From contig NZ_JAUQON010000001.1 in NCBI RefSeq assembly GCF_030580955.1, positions 1 through 64,000 of the forward strand: a stretch of DNA of 64,000 nt, given 5' to 3'. The notes under the pieces were generated by a model. That model did no database searches. It saw nothing but the letters and a program-made list of their open reading frames with translations, and was not told the origin of the DNA. The DNA comes from Hymenobacter convexus (lineage in GTDB: Bacteria > Bacteroidota > Bacteroidia > Cytophagales > Hymenobacteraceae). Below, piece after piece: positions 19,538 to 27,929 of the stretch (position 1 is the first letter of the stretch; every line of letters begins with the position of its first letter). A program made the position numbers and the translations under genes.

Positions 19538-19549
19538 GGGAGTGCCTCG

Positions 19550-19682
19550 TTCTGACGGGGCGCCTCACCTCCTGACCCCCTCTCCCCAGAGAGAGGGGGC
19601 ACCGGAAATGCTCCAAGCGAATTCTTCAGGCTCCCCCTCTCCCTGAGGAGAGGGGGCCGGGGGGTGAGGCGCCCCGTCAGAA
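19550..19682. repeat. Intergenic inverted repeat, GGCGCCTCACC family
   Basis: The outermost 20 nt (19550-19569 and 19663-19682) are a perfect inverted pair, with inner CCCCCTCTCC / GGAGAGGGGG arms. It lies 12 bases after the SusD2 stop. Related copies are at 31212-31328, 32440-32490 (half) and 49625-49762. Its position suggests a 3'-end function, but this is not proven. Confidence 0.85.
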
Positions 19683-19740
19683 CGAAGCATTGTAGCCCCC
19701 GTGCTCCGCCCGACAAAACAACCTGTTGATTATCCGATTT

Positions 19741-21630
19741 ATGTCCGCTGCCCATATCCCTTTCCACCGCTCCTTGCGCCGCTTGCTGCCCCTGCTGCTG
19801 GCCGGCGGCCTGGCGCTACCCGCTGCGCAGGCCGCGCCGCCCGCGCACACCTTCGCGCTGGGCACCGAGCAGTTTTTGCTTGATGGCAAGCCGTTTCAGA
19901 TGATTTCGGGCGAGCTGCACTACCCGCGCATTCCGCGCGAGGCCTGGCGCCAGCGCCTGAAAATGGCCAAGGCCATGGGCCTGAATACGGTGGGCACCTA
20001 CGTGTTCTGGAACGCCCACGAGCCCCAGCCGGGCCAGTACGATTTCAGTGGGAACAACGACGTGGCCACTTTCGTGAAAATGGCCCAGGAGGAAGGCCTG
20101 TGGGTGGTGCTGCGCCCCAGCCCCTACGTGTGCGCCGAGTGGGAATTCGGCGGCTATCCCTACTGGCTGCAGAACATTCCGGGCCTGAAAGTGCGCAGCC
20201 AGGAGCCGCAGTACGTGGCCGCCTACCGCCGCTACCTGCAGGCCGTGGCCAAGCAGCTGGCTCCGCTGCAGGTAAACCACGGCGGCCCCATTCTGATGGT
20301 GCAGGTGGAAAATGAATACGGCTCCTACGGCTCCGACAAAGCCTATCTGGCCTCGAATAAGCAGTTGTTTGAAGAAGTGGGCTTCGACGGCCTGCTCTAC
20401 ACCTGCGACCCCGTGCGCGACGTCGCCAAAGGCCACCTCGACGGCCTGCTGCCCGCCGTGAACGGCACCGACAAGCCCAGCCAGATTCGCAAGCTGGTGC
20501 AAGCCAACCACGGCGGCAAAGGCCCCTACTACGTGGCCGAGTGGTACCCCGCGTGGTTCGACTGGTGGGGCACCAAGCACCACACCGTGCCGGCCAGCAA
20601 GTACACGCCGGGCCTCGATTCGGTGCTGCGCGCGGGCATGAGCATCAACATGTACATGTTCCACGGCGGCACTACCCGCGGCTTCATGAACGGCGCCAAC
20701 TACAAGGGCGACTCCTCGCACTACGAGCCCCAAATCAGCAGCTACGACTACGACGCGCCCCTCGACGAGGCCGGCAACGCCACGCCCAAGTTTCTGGCCT
20801 TTCGCGAGGTGATTGCCAAATACCGGCCCGCCAACCAGCCGCTGCCCGCCGTGCCCGCTGCCAAGCCCAGCGGCGCCCTGCCCACGCTCACGCTGAGCGC
20901 CAGCGCCGGCCTGCTCGACCGCCTGCCCGCGCCGGTGGCCAGTGCCACCCCGCTCACCTTCGAGGCGCTGAAGCAAGCCTACGGCTTCGTGCTCTACCGC
21001 GCCACGGTGCCGGGCGGCGGTGTCAAAAAGCTAAAAATTAGCGACCTGCGCGACTATGCCGTCATTATGGTGAACGGCAAGCGGGTGGGCACACTCGACC
21101 GCCGCCTGCGCCAGGATGTGCTGGACGTGGCTTTGCCCGCGGGCCAGGTGCAGCTCGATATTCTGGTGGAAAACCTGGGGCGCGTCAACTTCGGCGAATA
21201 CCTGCTCCAAAACACCAAGGGCATCACCAAAAGCGTGAGCCTGGGCGGCCAGGAAGTGAAAAGCTGGAAAATGTTCGGTCTGCCTTTCGACCAGGTGCCG
21301 GCAACGGCCAAGGCCACTGTTAAAACCGCCGGGCCCACTGCCGGGCCAGCCGTCCGTGCCACCGCTTTCACCGTGGGCCAGCCCATCGATACCTACCTCG
21401 ACATGCGCCAGTGGGGCAAGGGCGTGGTGTGGGTGAACGGCCACAACCTGGGCCGCTACTGGGCCATCGGCCCGCAGCAAACCCTGTACGTGCCCGCCGA
21501 ATGGCTGAAAAAAGGCTCGAACAACATCACCGTGCTGGAACTGCTCAAGCCTGAGCAAACCAAGCTGCCCTTCCTCGACCACGCCATCCTGAACGACCTG
21601 CAGCCGGGCGTGGCCGCGGCCAACGACTGA
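19741..21630 (+). CDS. Beta-galactosidase, GH35
   Basis: 629 residues from the ATG at 19741; a TTG 15 bases earlier is possible but unneeded. Signal peptide about residues 1-35 ending AQAA. The GH35 catalytic domain is plain: SGELHYPRIPREAWRQRL, acid/base E192 in VENEYGSYG, nucleophile E267 in VAEWYPAWFDWWG. C-terminal beta-sandwich domains contain LGRVNFGEYL and the jelly-roll WVNGHNLGRYW. GH35 removes terminal beta-galactose, as expected for galactan side chains. The next gene starts 9 nt downstream, so the two are co-transcribed. Chitosan-type or exo-beta-1,3-galactosidase variants of GH35 cannot be excluded. Confidence 0.95.
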   Translation: MSAAHIPFHRSLRRLLPLLLAGGLALPAAQAAPPAHTFALGTEQFLLDGKPFQMISGELHYPRIPREAWRQRLKMAKAMGLNTVGTYVFWNAHEPQPGQYDFSGNNDVATFVKMAQEEGLWVVLRPSPYVCAEWEFGGYPYWLQNIPGLKVRSQEPQYVAAYRRYLQAVAKQLAPLQVNHGGPILMVQVENEYGSYGSDKAYLASNKQLFEEVGFDGLLYTCDPVRDVAKGHLDGLLPAVNGTDKPSQIRKLVQANHGGKGPYYVAEWYPAWFDWWGTKHHTVPASKYTPGLDSVLRAGMSINMYMFHGGTTRGFMNGANYKGDSSHYEPQISSYDYDAPLDEAGNATPKFLAFREVIAKYRPANQPLPAVPAAKPSGALPTLTLSASAGLLDRLPAPVASATPLTFEALKQAYGFVLYRATVPGGGVKKLKISDLRDYAVIMVNGKRVGTLDRRLRQDVLDVALPAGQVQLDILVENLGRVNFGEYLLQNTKGITKSVSLGGQEVKSWKMFGLPFDQVPATAKATVKTAGPTAGPAVRATAFTVGQPIDTYLDMRQWGKGVVWVNGHNLGRYWAIGPQQTLYVPAEWLKKGSNNITVLELLKPEQTKLPFLDHAILNDLQPGVAAAND

Positions 21631-21639
21631 TTTCCGCTC

Positions 21640-22794
21640 ATGAAAAAGACTTTCCTGACCGTGGCCCTGCTGGCGGCGGCCGCTGCGGCCCAGGCGCAAA
21701 AGCGCACGGCCTTCGAACCCGGCCAAACCTGGCCCGACAACAAAGGCACGCACCTCAACGCCCACGGCGGCGGCGTGCTCTACGATAAGGGCCGCTACTA
21801 CCTCTTCGGCGAGCATAAAATTGCGGGCGGCAAGGGCAACAGCGCCCAGGTGGGCGTGCACTGCTACTCCTCCCAGGACCTCTACAACTGGCAGGACGAA
21901 GGCATTGCCCTGCAAGTGGCGCCCGCCGGCTCGGGCTCCGAAATCGAGCAGGGCAGCATCATCGAGCGCCCCAAAGTCGTGTTCAATAAAAAGACCGGCA
22001 AGTACGTGATGTGGTTTCACCTGGAGCTGAAGGGCCAGGGCTACGCGGCTGCCCGCACCGCTGTGGCGGTAAGCGACCGGGCAACCGGCCCGTATGCCTA
22101 CGTAAAGTCGTTCCGGCCCGGCGCGGGGCAGTGGCCGCTGGGTTTTCAGGAAGCCTGGAAGCAGCCCGTGCCCGGCGAGAAGGACCTGAAATGGTGGACG
22201 CCCGACTGGACCAAAGCCGTGGCCGAGGGCCTGTTTATCCGGCGCGATTTTGCGCCCGGCCAGATGGCCCGCGACATGACCGTGTTTGTGGACGACGACG
22301 GCAAGGCCTACAACATCCACTCCTCCGAAGACAACCTGACTCTGCACGTAGCCGAGCTAACGCCCGACTACCAAGGCTTCACCGGGCGCTGGAACACCAT
22401 TGCGCCGGCCGGGCACAACGAGGCGCCGGCCCTCTGCAAGCGCAACGGCAAGTACTACCTCATCACCTCGGGCTGCACCGGCTGGGACCCCAACGCGGCG
22501 CGTTCCTTCGTGGCCTCGTCCATCTGGGGGCCGTGGAAGCAGCTCGACAACCCCGCTACCGGCCCGCAGGCCAACATCACCTACAACTCGCAGAGCACCT
22601 ACATCCTGCCCGTGGCCGGCCGAAAGGACGCCTTCATCTTCCTGGCCGACCGCTGGACGCCGAAGAACCCCATCGACGGCGGCTACATCTGGCTGCCGCT
22701 TAGCTTCGAGGGCGACCAGCCCCGCCTGCAGTGGGCCGACCGCTGGGACCTGGGCGTGTTCGATGCGGCCAGGGCGAAGGCAGTGGCTAATTGA
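21640..22794 (+). CDS. GH43 subfamily 24-like exo-beta-1,3-galactanase
   Basis: 384 residues with signal peptide MKKTFLTVALLAAAAAAQAQ. The opening LNAHGGGVLYDKGRYYLFGEHK is characteristic of GH43_24, the exo-beta-1,3-galactanases that trim the backbone of type II arabinogalactan and step past side chains. Further family strings are VGVHCYSSQDLYNW, ERPKVVFNKKTGKYVMWFH and ARDMTVFVDDDGKAYNIHSSED. The usual first GH43 Asp is replaced by the NAHGGG segment, as known for this subfamily. It follows GH35 by 9 nt. This gene is the strongest substrate pointer for the first locus. The stop codon lies inside the inverted repeat that follows. Confidence 0.87.
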   Translation: MKKTFLTVALLAAAAAAQAQKRTAFEPGQTWPDNKGTHLNAHGGGVLYDKGRYYLFGEHKIAGGKGNSAQVGVHCYSSQDLYNWQDEGIALQVAPAGSGSEIEQGSIIERPKVVFNKKTGKYVMWFHLELKGQGYAAARTAVAVSDRATGPYAYVKSFRPGAGQWPLGFQEAWKQPVPGEKDLKWWTPDWTKAVAEGLFIRRDFAPGQMARDMTVFVDDDGKAYNIHSSEDNLTLHVAELTPDYQGFTGRWNTIAPAGHNEAPALCKRNGKYYLITSGCTGWDPNAARSFVASSIWGPWKQLDNPATGPQANITYNSQSTYILPVAGRKDAFIFLADRWTPKNPIDGGYIWLPLSFEGDQPRLQWADRWDLGVFDAARAKAVAN

Positions 22795-22875
22795 ACCAGT
22801 ACCCCGAAACTCCGCTTCGGCCCGCGTCCGCATCGTTCAACGAGCCGAAGCTGGAGCTTCGGGGTACTGGTTCAA
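22791..22875. repeat. Inverted repeat overlapping the stop codon of the galactanase gene
   Basis: Arms at 22791-22821 and 22844-22875 pair almost completely (core TTGAACCAGTACCCCGAA). The TGA stop at 22792-22794 lies in the left arm. It may mark the transcript end of the SusC1-galactanase unit. Confidence 0.8.
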
Positions 22876-22930
22876 CCTTCAACAAATGCACCGCTCCGGT
22901 CAGGCCACCCGGGCTTCGCGCCCGGTACAG

Positions 22931-23020
22931 TGAGTGAGCCGGCGCCGCCCCACGCGGGCGGTTTGGCCCGAAAGGAGGTGGGACTCTTTGCGGCCACTGG
23001 CCGGAGCCGTGCATTTGTAA
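22931..23020 (+). repeat. Conserved leader-like element, copy A
   Basis: Shares four blocks in the same order with copy B at 26824-26920: TGAGTGAG, TTGGCC, GGAGGTGGGACT and CGGCCACTG...GCCGTGC. The segment before TTGGCC forms a hairpin in both copies but with different bases (here CCGCCC-CACGC-GGGCGG), and a second hairpin can form from CGGC/GCCG. Both copies lie upstream of a hydrolase gene on the same strand (here the GH30 starting at 23107). It could be a structured RNA leader or a short mobile repeat. Confidence 0.5.
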
Positions 23021-23106
23021 TGCTATAGCAGCGGGAGTGCCCTGCTTTGTCCGATGGATTGGGGCACTGGCGTGCCCGGTGTCATTTTTTCAATATCACT
23101 GGTTTG

Positions 23107-24588
23107 ATGAATCATTTGCGCGCAAAACTGGCGACGCTGCTGCTGGGCGTTGCCGGCGCTTGTCCGGCTGGTGCTCAGTCATATACCTGGACCAGCAGCA
23201 CCGAAGGCCACGAGTGGACGCAAGTCCGAACGAGCCTACAAAAAACGGCGCCGACAGCGCCCCTGCTGACGGTGAAGGGCGGCGAGAAAATCGTCGCCTT
23301 CAAGGCCTGGGGCACCTGCTTTAATGAACTGGGCTGGGACGCCCTGCAACTGCTACCCAAGCCGGAGCAGGAGGCCCTGCTGAGCAAGCTCTTCGCCCCG
23401 GCCGGGGAGCTGCGCTTTTCCCGCGGCCGCTTCGCCATGAACGCCAACGACTACGCCCGCGCCTGGTACAGCTGCGACGAGGTGGACGGTGACTTCGACT
23501 TGAAGCATTTCAACATCGACCACGACCAGTCCACGCTGATTCCTTACCTCAAAGCCGCCCAGCGCCACAACTCGGCCCTGACGTTCTGGATTTCGCCCTG
23601 GTCGCCGCCCGCGTGGATGAAAATCAACCACAGCTACGCCGTGCGTAGCGACGCGAAGTACAACCAGCTGGCGCCCGCTTCGGACGTGGCGCTTTATGAA
23701 AACGGCGCTGAAAAAGACAAGGGCGTTTTCCCGGAGCGGCTGGCTGCCAACGACTACCTGATTCAGGACCCGCGCTACCTGCGCGCCTATGCTAATTATT
23801 TCTGCCAGTTCATCTCGGCTTACAAAGAGCAGGGCATTCCCATCACCACGGCCATGTTTCAGAACGAGGCGTGGAGCTACACCATCTACCCCGGTTGCGC
23901 CTGGACGGCGCCGGGCATCGTCCGCTTCAACACCGAGTACCTGGCCCCGGCCCTCCGGGCCCAGCACCCGGCGGTGGATTTGTACCTGGGCACCATCAAC
24001 ACCAACCGCTACGAAACCATCGACCAAGTGCTGGCCGACCCGCGCATGGCGCAGACTATTAAAGGGGTGGGCTTGCAGTGGGAGGGCGGGCAGTTGCTGG
24101 CCCGGCTGCGGGCCAAGTACCCGCAGTACCGCTACATGCAGTCGGAAAGCGAATGCGGCTGGGGCGCGTTCGACTGGAAGGCGGCCGAGCACACCTTTGG
24201 CCTAATGACGCACTACCTCGGCAACGGCTGCGACGAATACACCTTCTGGAACGCCGTGCTGGCCGACGGCGGCGTCAGCCCCTGGGGCTGGAAGCAGAAC
24301 GCCCTGATTCGGGTCGACTCCAAAACCCGCACCGCCACCTACACCCCCGAGTACTACGCCGCGCGGCACTTTAGTCACTTCATCGGGGCGGGCACCACCA
24401 TCGTGGCCTTCCGCGAGGGCACCGCCGACCAGCTGCCGGTACTGGTGGCCGCCACCGCGCCGGGCCGGTACGTGGTGGTGGCGGGCAACTTCGGCGCGAC
24501 GTCCAAAACCGTGGCCGTGCGGCTGGGTGAGCGGTACCTAAGTGCGACGCTGCCCGCGCACTCCTTCAACACCTTTCAGGCGAAGTAA
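23107..24588 (+). CDS. Secreted glycoside hydrolase family 30 enzyme
   Basis: 493 residues from the ATG at 23107, which gives the signal peptide MNHLRAKLATLLLGVAGACPAGAQ; an in-frame upstream ATG adds 20 residues of no signal character. GH30 features: WGTCFNELGWDAL, LRFSRGRFAMNANDYARAWYSCDEVDGDFDL, FWISPWSPPAWMK, acid/base E254 in FQNEAWS, nucleophile E347 in QSESECGWG, and a C-terminal beta-sandwich. GH30 covers beta-glucosidases, beta-xylosidases, beta-1,6-glucanases and beta-1,6-galactanases. The local context favours a galactan-type substrate, but the subfamily is not clear. Leader-like element A lies upstream. Confidence 0.88.
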   Translation: MNHLRAKLATLLLGVAGACPAGAQSYTWTSSTEGHEWTQVRTSLQKTAPTAPLLTVKGGEKIVAFKAWGTCFNELGWDALQLLPKPEQEALLSKLFAPAGELRFSRGRFAMNANDYARAWYSCDEVDGDFDLKHFNIDHDQSTLIPYLKAAQRHNSALTFWISPWSPPAWMKINHSYAVRSDAKYNQLAPASDVALYENGAEKDKGVFPERLAANDYLIQDPRYLRAYANYFCQFISAYKEQGIPITTAMFQNEAWSYTIYPGCAWTAPGIVRFNTEYLAPALRAQHPAVDLYLGTINTNRYETIDQVLADPRMAQTIKGVGLQWEGGQLLARLRAKYPQYRYMQSESECGWGAFDWKAAEHTFGLMTHYLGNGCDEYTFWNAVLADGGVSPWGWKQNALIRVDSKTRTATYTPEYYAARHFSHFIGAGTTIVAFREGTADQLPVLVAATAPGRYVVVAGNFGATSKTVAVRLGERYLSATLPAHSFNTFQAK

Positions 24589-24604
24589 GAAGCAGCGATG
24601 CCGT

Positions 24605-24667
24605 GAAAACAGGGGCGCTTATTGCCGAAAATGGCCCCGCCAGCCCCTTCCCGGCGGGGTACCTTTG
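24605..24667 (+). promoter_or_regulatory. Predicted HTCS-controlled promoter of the second GH154 gene
   Basis: Box 2 GAAAATGGCCCC (24627-24638) fits the consensus [CG]AAAATGnCCCC. After 21 bp comes TACCTTTG (24660-24667), a perfect TAnnTTTG. Box 1 at 24605-24616 (GAAAACAGGGGC, period 22) keeps only its first half. CCCCGCC/GGCGGGG (24635-24641, 24653-24659) also form a hairpin that overlaps the box. The start codon at 24692 would leave a leader of about 20 nt. Confidence 0.65.
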
Positions 24668-24691
24668 AAACAACTTCTCTGCTCTGATTAC

Positions 24692-26776
24692 GTGCGCTTT
24701 TCCTCGCCTTTCCCACCCGCTCGTTCTTTTTTAGTTGCCGCACTGGCCGGGCTGGCGGTTGGGTCGGCCCATGCCCAGCCCGCCGCGCCGGCTGCCTTCG
24801 ATACCCATGTGGCCCCGGCCGCTACCAAGCTGCCGCTGTTCGAAATCAAGCAGCCGGACAAGCAGCTCAGCCCCTTCACCGGCATGACGCGCCGGCACTG
24901 GCAGGACGCCGCCCGCTACCTGCTCACGGGCGCCTTCAGCTACGTGCGGACGCTGGACGACCCAATGCAATTCCCCAAGCAGCCGGGCAAAAGCTACCCG
25001 CGCAACGCCGGCCAGGTGCCCACCGAAAAGCTCGAAGGCCTGTGCCGCACGCTGTTCATGGCCGCGCCGCTGCTTAAGGAAGACTCCGGCCTGACGCTGA
25101 ACGGCGTGAAGGTGGGCGACTACTACCGCCACCAGCTGGCCCAGCTGGTGAACCCGGCCAGCCCGTCGTTTATCCCGCATCGGGCCAAGGACGGCGGCCC
25201 CAGCCAGATTCTGGTGGAGTTTGGCGGGCTGAGCGTGGCCCTGTTTGCGGCGCCCGAAATCCTGTGGGACCCGCTACCCGCGGCCACCAAAGAAGCCCTG
25301 GCCGCCACCATGCTCAGTTACGGCGACGGCCCCACCGTGCCCCAGAACTGGCGCTACTTCAACATTTTCATCCTGAGCTTTTACCAGAGCCGGGGCTACG
25401 CCGTCAACTCAACGTTGATGGAAGAATACCTGCAAAAGCAGCTTACTCACTACAAGGGCGAGGGCTGGTACGACGACGCGCCGACCTTCGACTACTACAG
25501 CATGTGGGCCTTCCAGATGTACGGCCGGCTGTGGAGCGAGTACTACGGGCGCCAGCACTACCCGGCGGTGGCGGCGCAACTGGCCGCCAATTTCGCCCCG
25601 CTCAAAAACAATTACCCCCACCAGTTCGGGCGCGACGGCAGCATGGTCATGTGGGGCCGCAGCATCAGCTACCGCTTTGCGGCGGCGGTGCCCTTCCCGC
25701 TGATGGGCCTGCAGCCCGAGCCCGGCACCAACTTCGGCTGGATGCGGCGCATTGCCTCGGGCTCGCTGCTGCAATTTTTGCAGAACCCCGATTTTTTGCA
25801 GGACAACATCCCCACGCTGGGCTTCTATGGGCCGTTCGAGCCGGCCGTGCAGGCCTACAGCTGCCGGGGCAGCGTGTTCTGGCTGAGCAAGGCCTTTCTG
25901 GGCTTGCTGGTGCCGGCCAGCAGCCCATTCTGGACGGCCACCGAGAACGAAGGGTCCTGGGCCAGCGAGATGAAGCCGGGCACAGTTTTCAACAAGTTCG
26001 AGCCCGGCCCCAACTTCCTCGTGACCGACTACCCCAACAGCGGCGCGGCTGAAATCCGCGACGCCCCGCGCCAGCCGGCTAGCGACGCCAACCGCGGCAA
26101 CGAGAACTACAACCGCCTGAGCTACAACAGCGCCTTTCCCTGGCAGGCCGACGGCCCCAATGGCGAAGTGGCCATGAGCTACGTGGCCCGCGCCCCGGGC
26201 GGCCAGTGGGAGGCCCTGCGCCTCTACACCTTTCGCCGGTTCGAAAACGGGGTATACTACCGCGACGCCGAACTGGAAAAGAACAAGGCCGTGAAGCTGC
26301 AGCTAGCCGAAATGCCCCTGTCCGACGGCATCCTGCGCGTCGACCGCTGCCAAGCCACCGAAGCCACACCGCTGCGCCTGGGCCACTACGCCCTGCCCAA
26401 CCTCACCGGCAAAATCAAGCGCAGCACCCGCCGCCTGCACGGCCGCGAGGTGCAAATCATCGACAACGGCACCTGGCAGCTGGCGCTGGTGGCGCTCAGC
26501 GGCTGGGACCACCTCGAAGCCGTGGACGCCACCGGCCTGAACCCCGTGCGTCCCGCCAGCACCGTCCTCAACGCCGTGGCCACCGCCCCGGCCCACGCAC
26601 CGCAGCTTTTCGCCACCCTGATGCTCTGGAAGCAGTCGGGCCGGAAATGGACCGATGCCGAGCTGGGCCCCGTGCAGCAGGTGGCGGCCGATGCTGCGGG
26701 CGGCGCCAAAGTAGAATTCGCCGACGGCAGCACCCGAACTATCACCTTCAATTCGACTTCTAATTCAACCAAATAA
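24692..26776 (+). CDS. DUF2264 protein, GH154-type (second paralogue)
   Basis: 694 residues from a GTG at 24692. This start follows a predicted promoter and gives a signal peptide (VRFSSPFPPARSFLVAALAGLAVGSAHAQ by codon). Starting further upstream would overlap the GH30 gene. DUF2264/GH154 strings: SPFTGMTRRHW, NWRYFNIFILSFYQSRGY, YKGEGWYDDAPTFDYYSMWAFQMYG, FGRDGSMVMWGRSISYRFA, SCRGSVFWLSKAFLGL. Compared with the 415-residue paralogue at 2033-3280 it has an extra C-terminal beta-rich region of about 250 residues (WEALRLYTFRRFENGVYYRD). A beta-glucuronidase-type role on uronate caps is likely from the family. Confidence 0.82.
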   Translation: MRFSSPFPPARSFLVAALAGLAVGSAHAQPAAPAAFDTHVAPAATKLPLFEIKQPDKQLSPFTGMTRRHWQDAARYLLTGAFSYVRTLDDPMQFPKQPGKSYPRNAGQVPTEKLEGLCRTLFMAAPLLKEDSGLTLNGVKVGDYYRHQLAQLVNPASPSFIPHRAKDGGPSQILVEFGGLSVALFAAPEILWDPLPAATKEALAATMLSYGDGPTVPQNWRYFNIFILSFYQSRGYAVNSTLMEEYLQKQLTHYKGEGWYDDAPTFDYYSMWAFQMYGRLWSEYYGRQHYPAVAAQLAANFAPLKNNYPHQFGRDGSMVMWGRSISYRFAAAVPFPLMGLQPEPGTNFGWMRRIASGSLLQFLQNPDFLQDNIPTLGFYGPFEPAVQAYSCRGSVFWLSKAFLGLLVPASSPFWTATENEGSWASEMKPGTVFNKFEPGPNFLVTDYPNSGAAEIRDAPRQPASDANRGNENYNRLSYNSAFPWQADGPNGEVAMSYVARAPGGQWEALRLYTFRRFENGVYYRDAELEKNKAVKLQLAEMPLSDGILRVDRCQATEATPLRLGHYALPNLTGKIKRSTRRLHGREVQIIDNGTWQLALVALSGWDHLEAVDATGLNPVRPASTVLNAVATAPAHAPQLFATLMLWKQSGRKWTDAELGPVQQVAADAAGGAKVEFADGSTRTITFNSTSNSTK

Positions 26777-26823
26777 CGAACGTACGGCTTCCTTTTCAGC
26801 GTGATGCAGGCGAATCGGCCTGC

Positions 26824-26920
26824 TGAGTGAGACCACGCGGCGGCGCACCCAGGCCGCCGTTGGCCGCGAGGAGGTGGGACTTTAAACGGCCACTGAAGTG
26901 GGGCCGTGCGTTCGTAAGGT
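26824..26920 (+). repeat. Conserved leader-like element, copy B
   Basis: Counterpart of 22931-23020. Here the first hairpin is GGCGGC-GCACCCAG-GCCGCC, that is, pairing is kept while the bases differ from copy A. TTGGCC, GGAGGTGGGACT and CGGCCACTG blocks are conserved; CGGCC/GGCCG closes the second hairpin. It ends 18 bases before the GTG start of the GH43 gene, so it would be the 5' leader of that message if transcribed. Confidence 0.5.
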
Positions 26921-26938
26921 TTTCAGCCATTTTCAACA

Positions 26939-27922
26939 GTGCGCAGCATCCCGTTTTCCGTTTTTCTGTTGCTGCTGGGCACTTGGCTGAGCGGCCCCGC
27001 CCGGGCCCAACGCTGGCCTGCTGACACCTTGCACGCGCCCGCCGCTGCGCTGCCGGGCCTGTATGCCGACCCCCACCTGGCCGCTTTCGGCAGTACTTAC
27101 TACCTCTATCCCACCACCGACGGCATTGCCGGCTGGGGTGCCACGAGCTTCACCTGCTGGTCGTCGAAAGACTTGGTGAAGTGGACGAACGAGGGCGTCA
27201 TCCTCGATTTGCCGCGCGACCTGACCTGGGCCGCCAGGAACGCCTGGGCCCCCGCCATTGCCACCAAAGGCGGCAAATACTACTTCTATTACTCGGCCGC
27301 CCAAAGCATCGGTGTGGCCGTGGCCGACCGGCCCACCGGCCCGTTCAAAGACCCGCTGGGCAAGCCGCTGGTGGCCAAAAGCCAGTTTCGGGGCCAGATG
27401 ATTGACCCCATGGTGCTGGTCGACGACGACGGCAGCGCCTACCTCTACTGGGGACAGGGCCAGTGCCACGCGGTGAAGCTGAACCCCGACATGGTGTCCT
27501 TCGACCCCGCCGCCGTCATCGAGTTCAAGCCGCCGGGCTACAACGAAGGCTCGTTCGTCTTCAAGCGCCAGGGCAAGTACTACCTTATGTGGAGCGAGTA
27601 CGACACCCGCGACCCGCGCTACTCAGTGGCCTACGCCACGGCCGCCTCGCCGCTGGGCCCCTTCACCAAAGCCACTAAAAACCCGGTGCTGAAAGGCCGG
27701 GGCGTGGTGAAAGGCGCCGGCCACCACTCGGTGTTGCAGGTGCCCGGCACCGACCAATGGGTGGTGGCCTTCCACCGCTTCCACATCCCCGATGGCAACG
27801 GCTACAACCGCGAAACCTGCCTCGCGCCCCTGCGCTTCGATGCGCAGGGCAACATCCTGCCGGTCGATGTTTTCGAGCCGGTGAAGCCAACAAAAATCAA
27901 AGCCGCCGGCAAACGCCGGTAG
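26939..27922 (+). CDS. Secreted glycoside hydrolase family 43 enzyme
   Basis: 327 residues from a GTG at 26939, giving the signal peptide (M)RSIPFSVFLLLLGTWLSGPARAQ. Five-bladed propeller of GH43 with the complete triad: Asp in LYADPHL, Asp in MIDPMVLVDDDG, Glu in YNEGSFVF. Other family strings are WAPAIATKGGKYYFYYS and GPFTKATKNPVL. GH43 enzymes of this type are alpha-L-arabinofuranosidases or beta-xylosidases; an arabinose-removing role fits the neighbours. The next gene starts 7 nt after its stop, so they form one transcription unit. Leader-like element B precedes it. Confidence 0.9.
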   Translation: MRSIPFSVFLLLLGTWLSGPARAQRWPADTLHAPAAALPGLYADPHLAAFGSTYYLYPTTDGIAGWGATSFTCWSSKDLVKWTNEGVILDLPRDLTWAARNAWAPAIATKGGKYYFYYSAAQSIGVAVADRPTGPFKDPLGKPLVAKSQFRGQMIDPMVLVDDDGSAYLYWGQGQCHAVKLNPDMVSFDPAAVIEFKPPGYNEGSFVFKRQGKYYLMWSEYDTRDPRYSVAYATAASPLGPFTKATKNPVLKGRGVVKGAGHHSVLQVPGTDQWVVAFHRFHIPDGNGYNRETCLAPLRFDAQGNILPVDVFEPVKPTKIKAAGKRR

Positions 27923-27929
27923 CCCGTGC

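Noticed and set aside
19726-19740. TTG start 15 bases before the GH35 ATG
   Set aside because: The ATG at 19741 is adequate and the added five residues do not improve the signal peptide.
22936-23020. Leader-like elements A and B as remnants of a protein gene (shared EVGL residues)
   Set aside because: Copy B has an in-frame stop, lengths differ outside the frame pattern, and the hairpin segment conserves pairing rather than amino acids.
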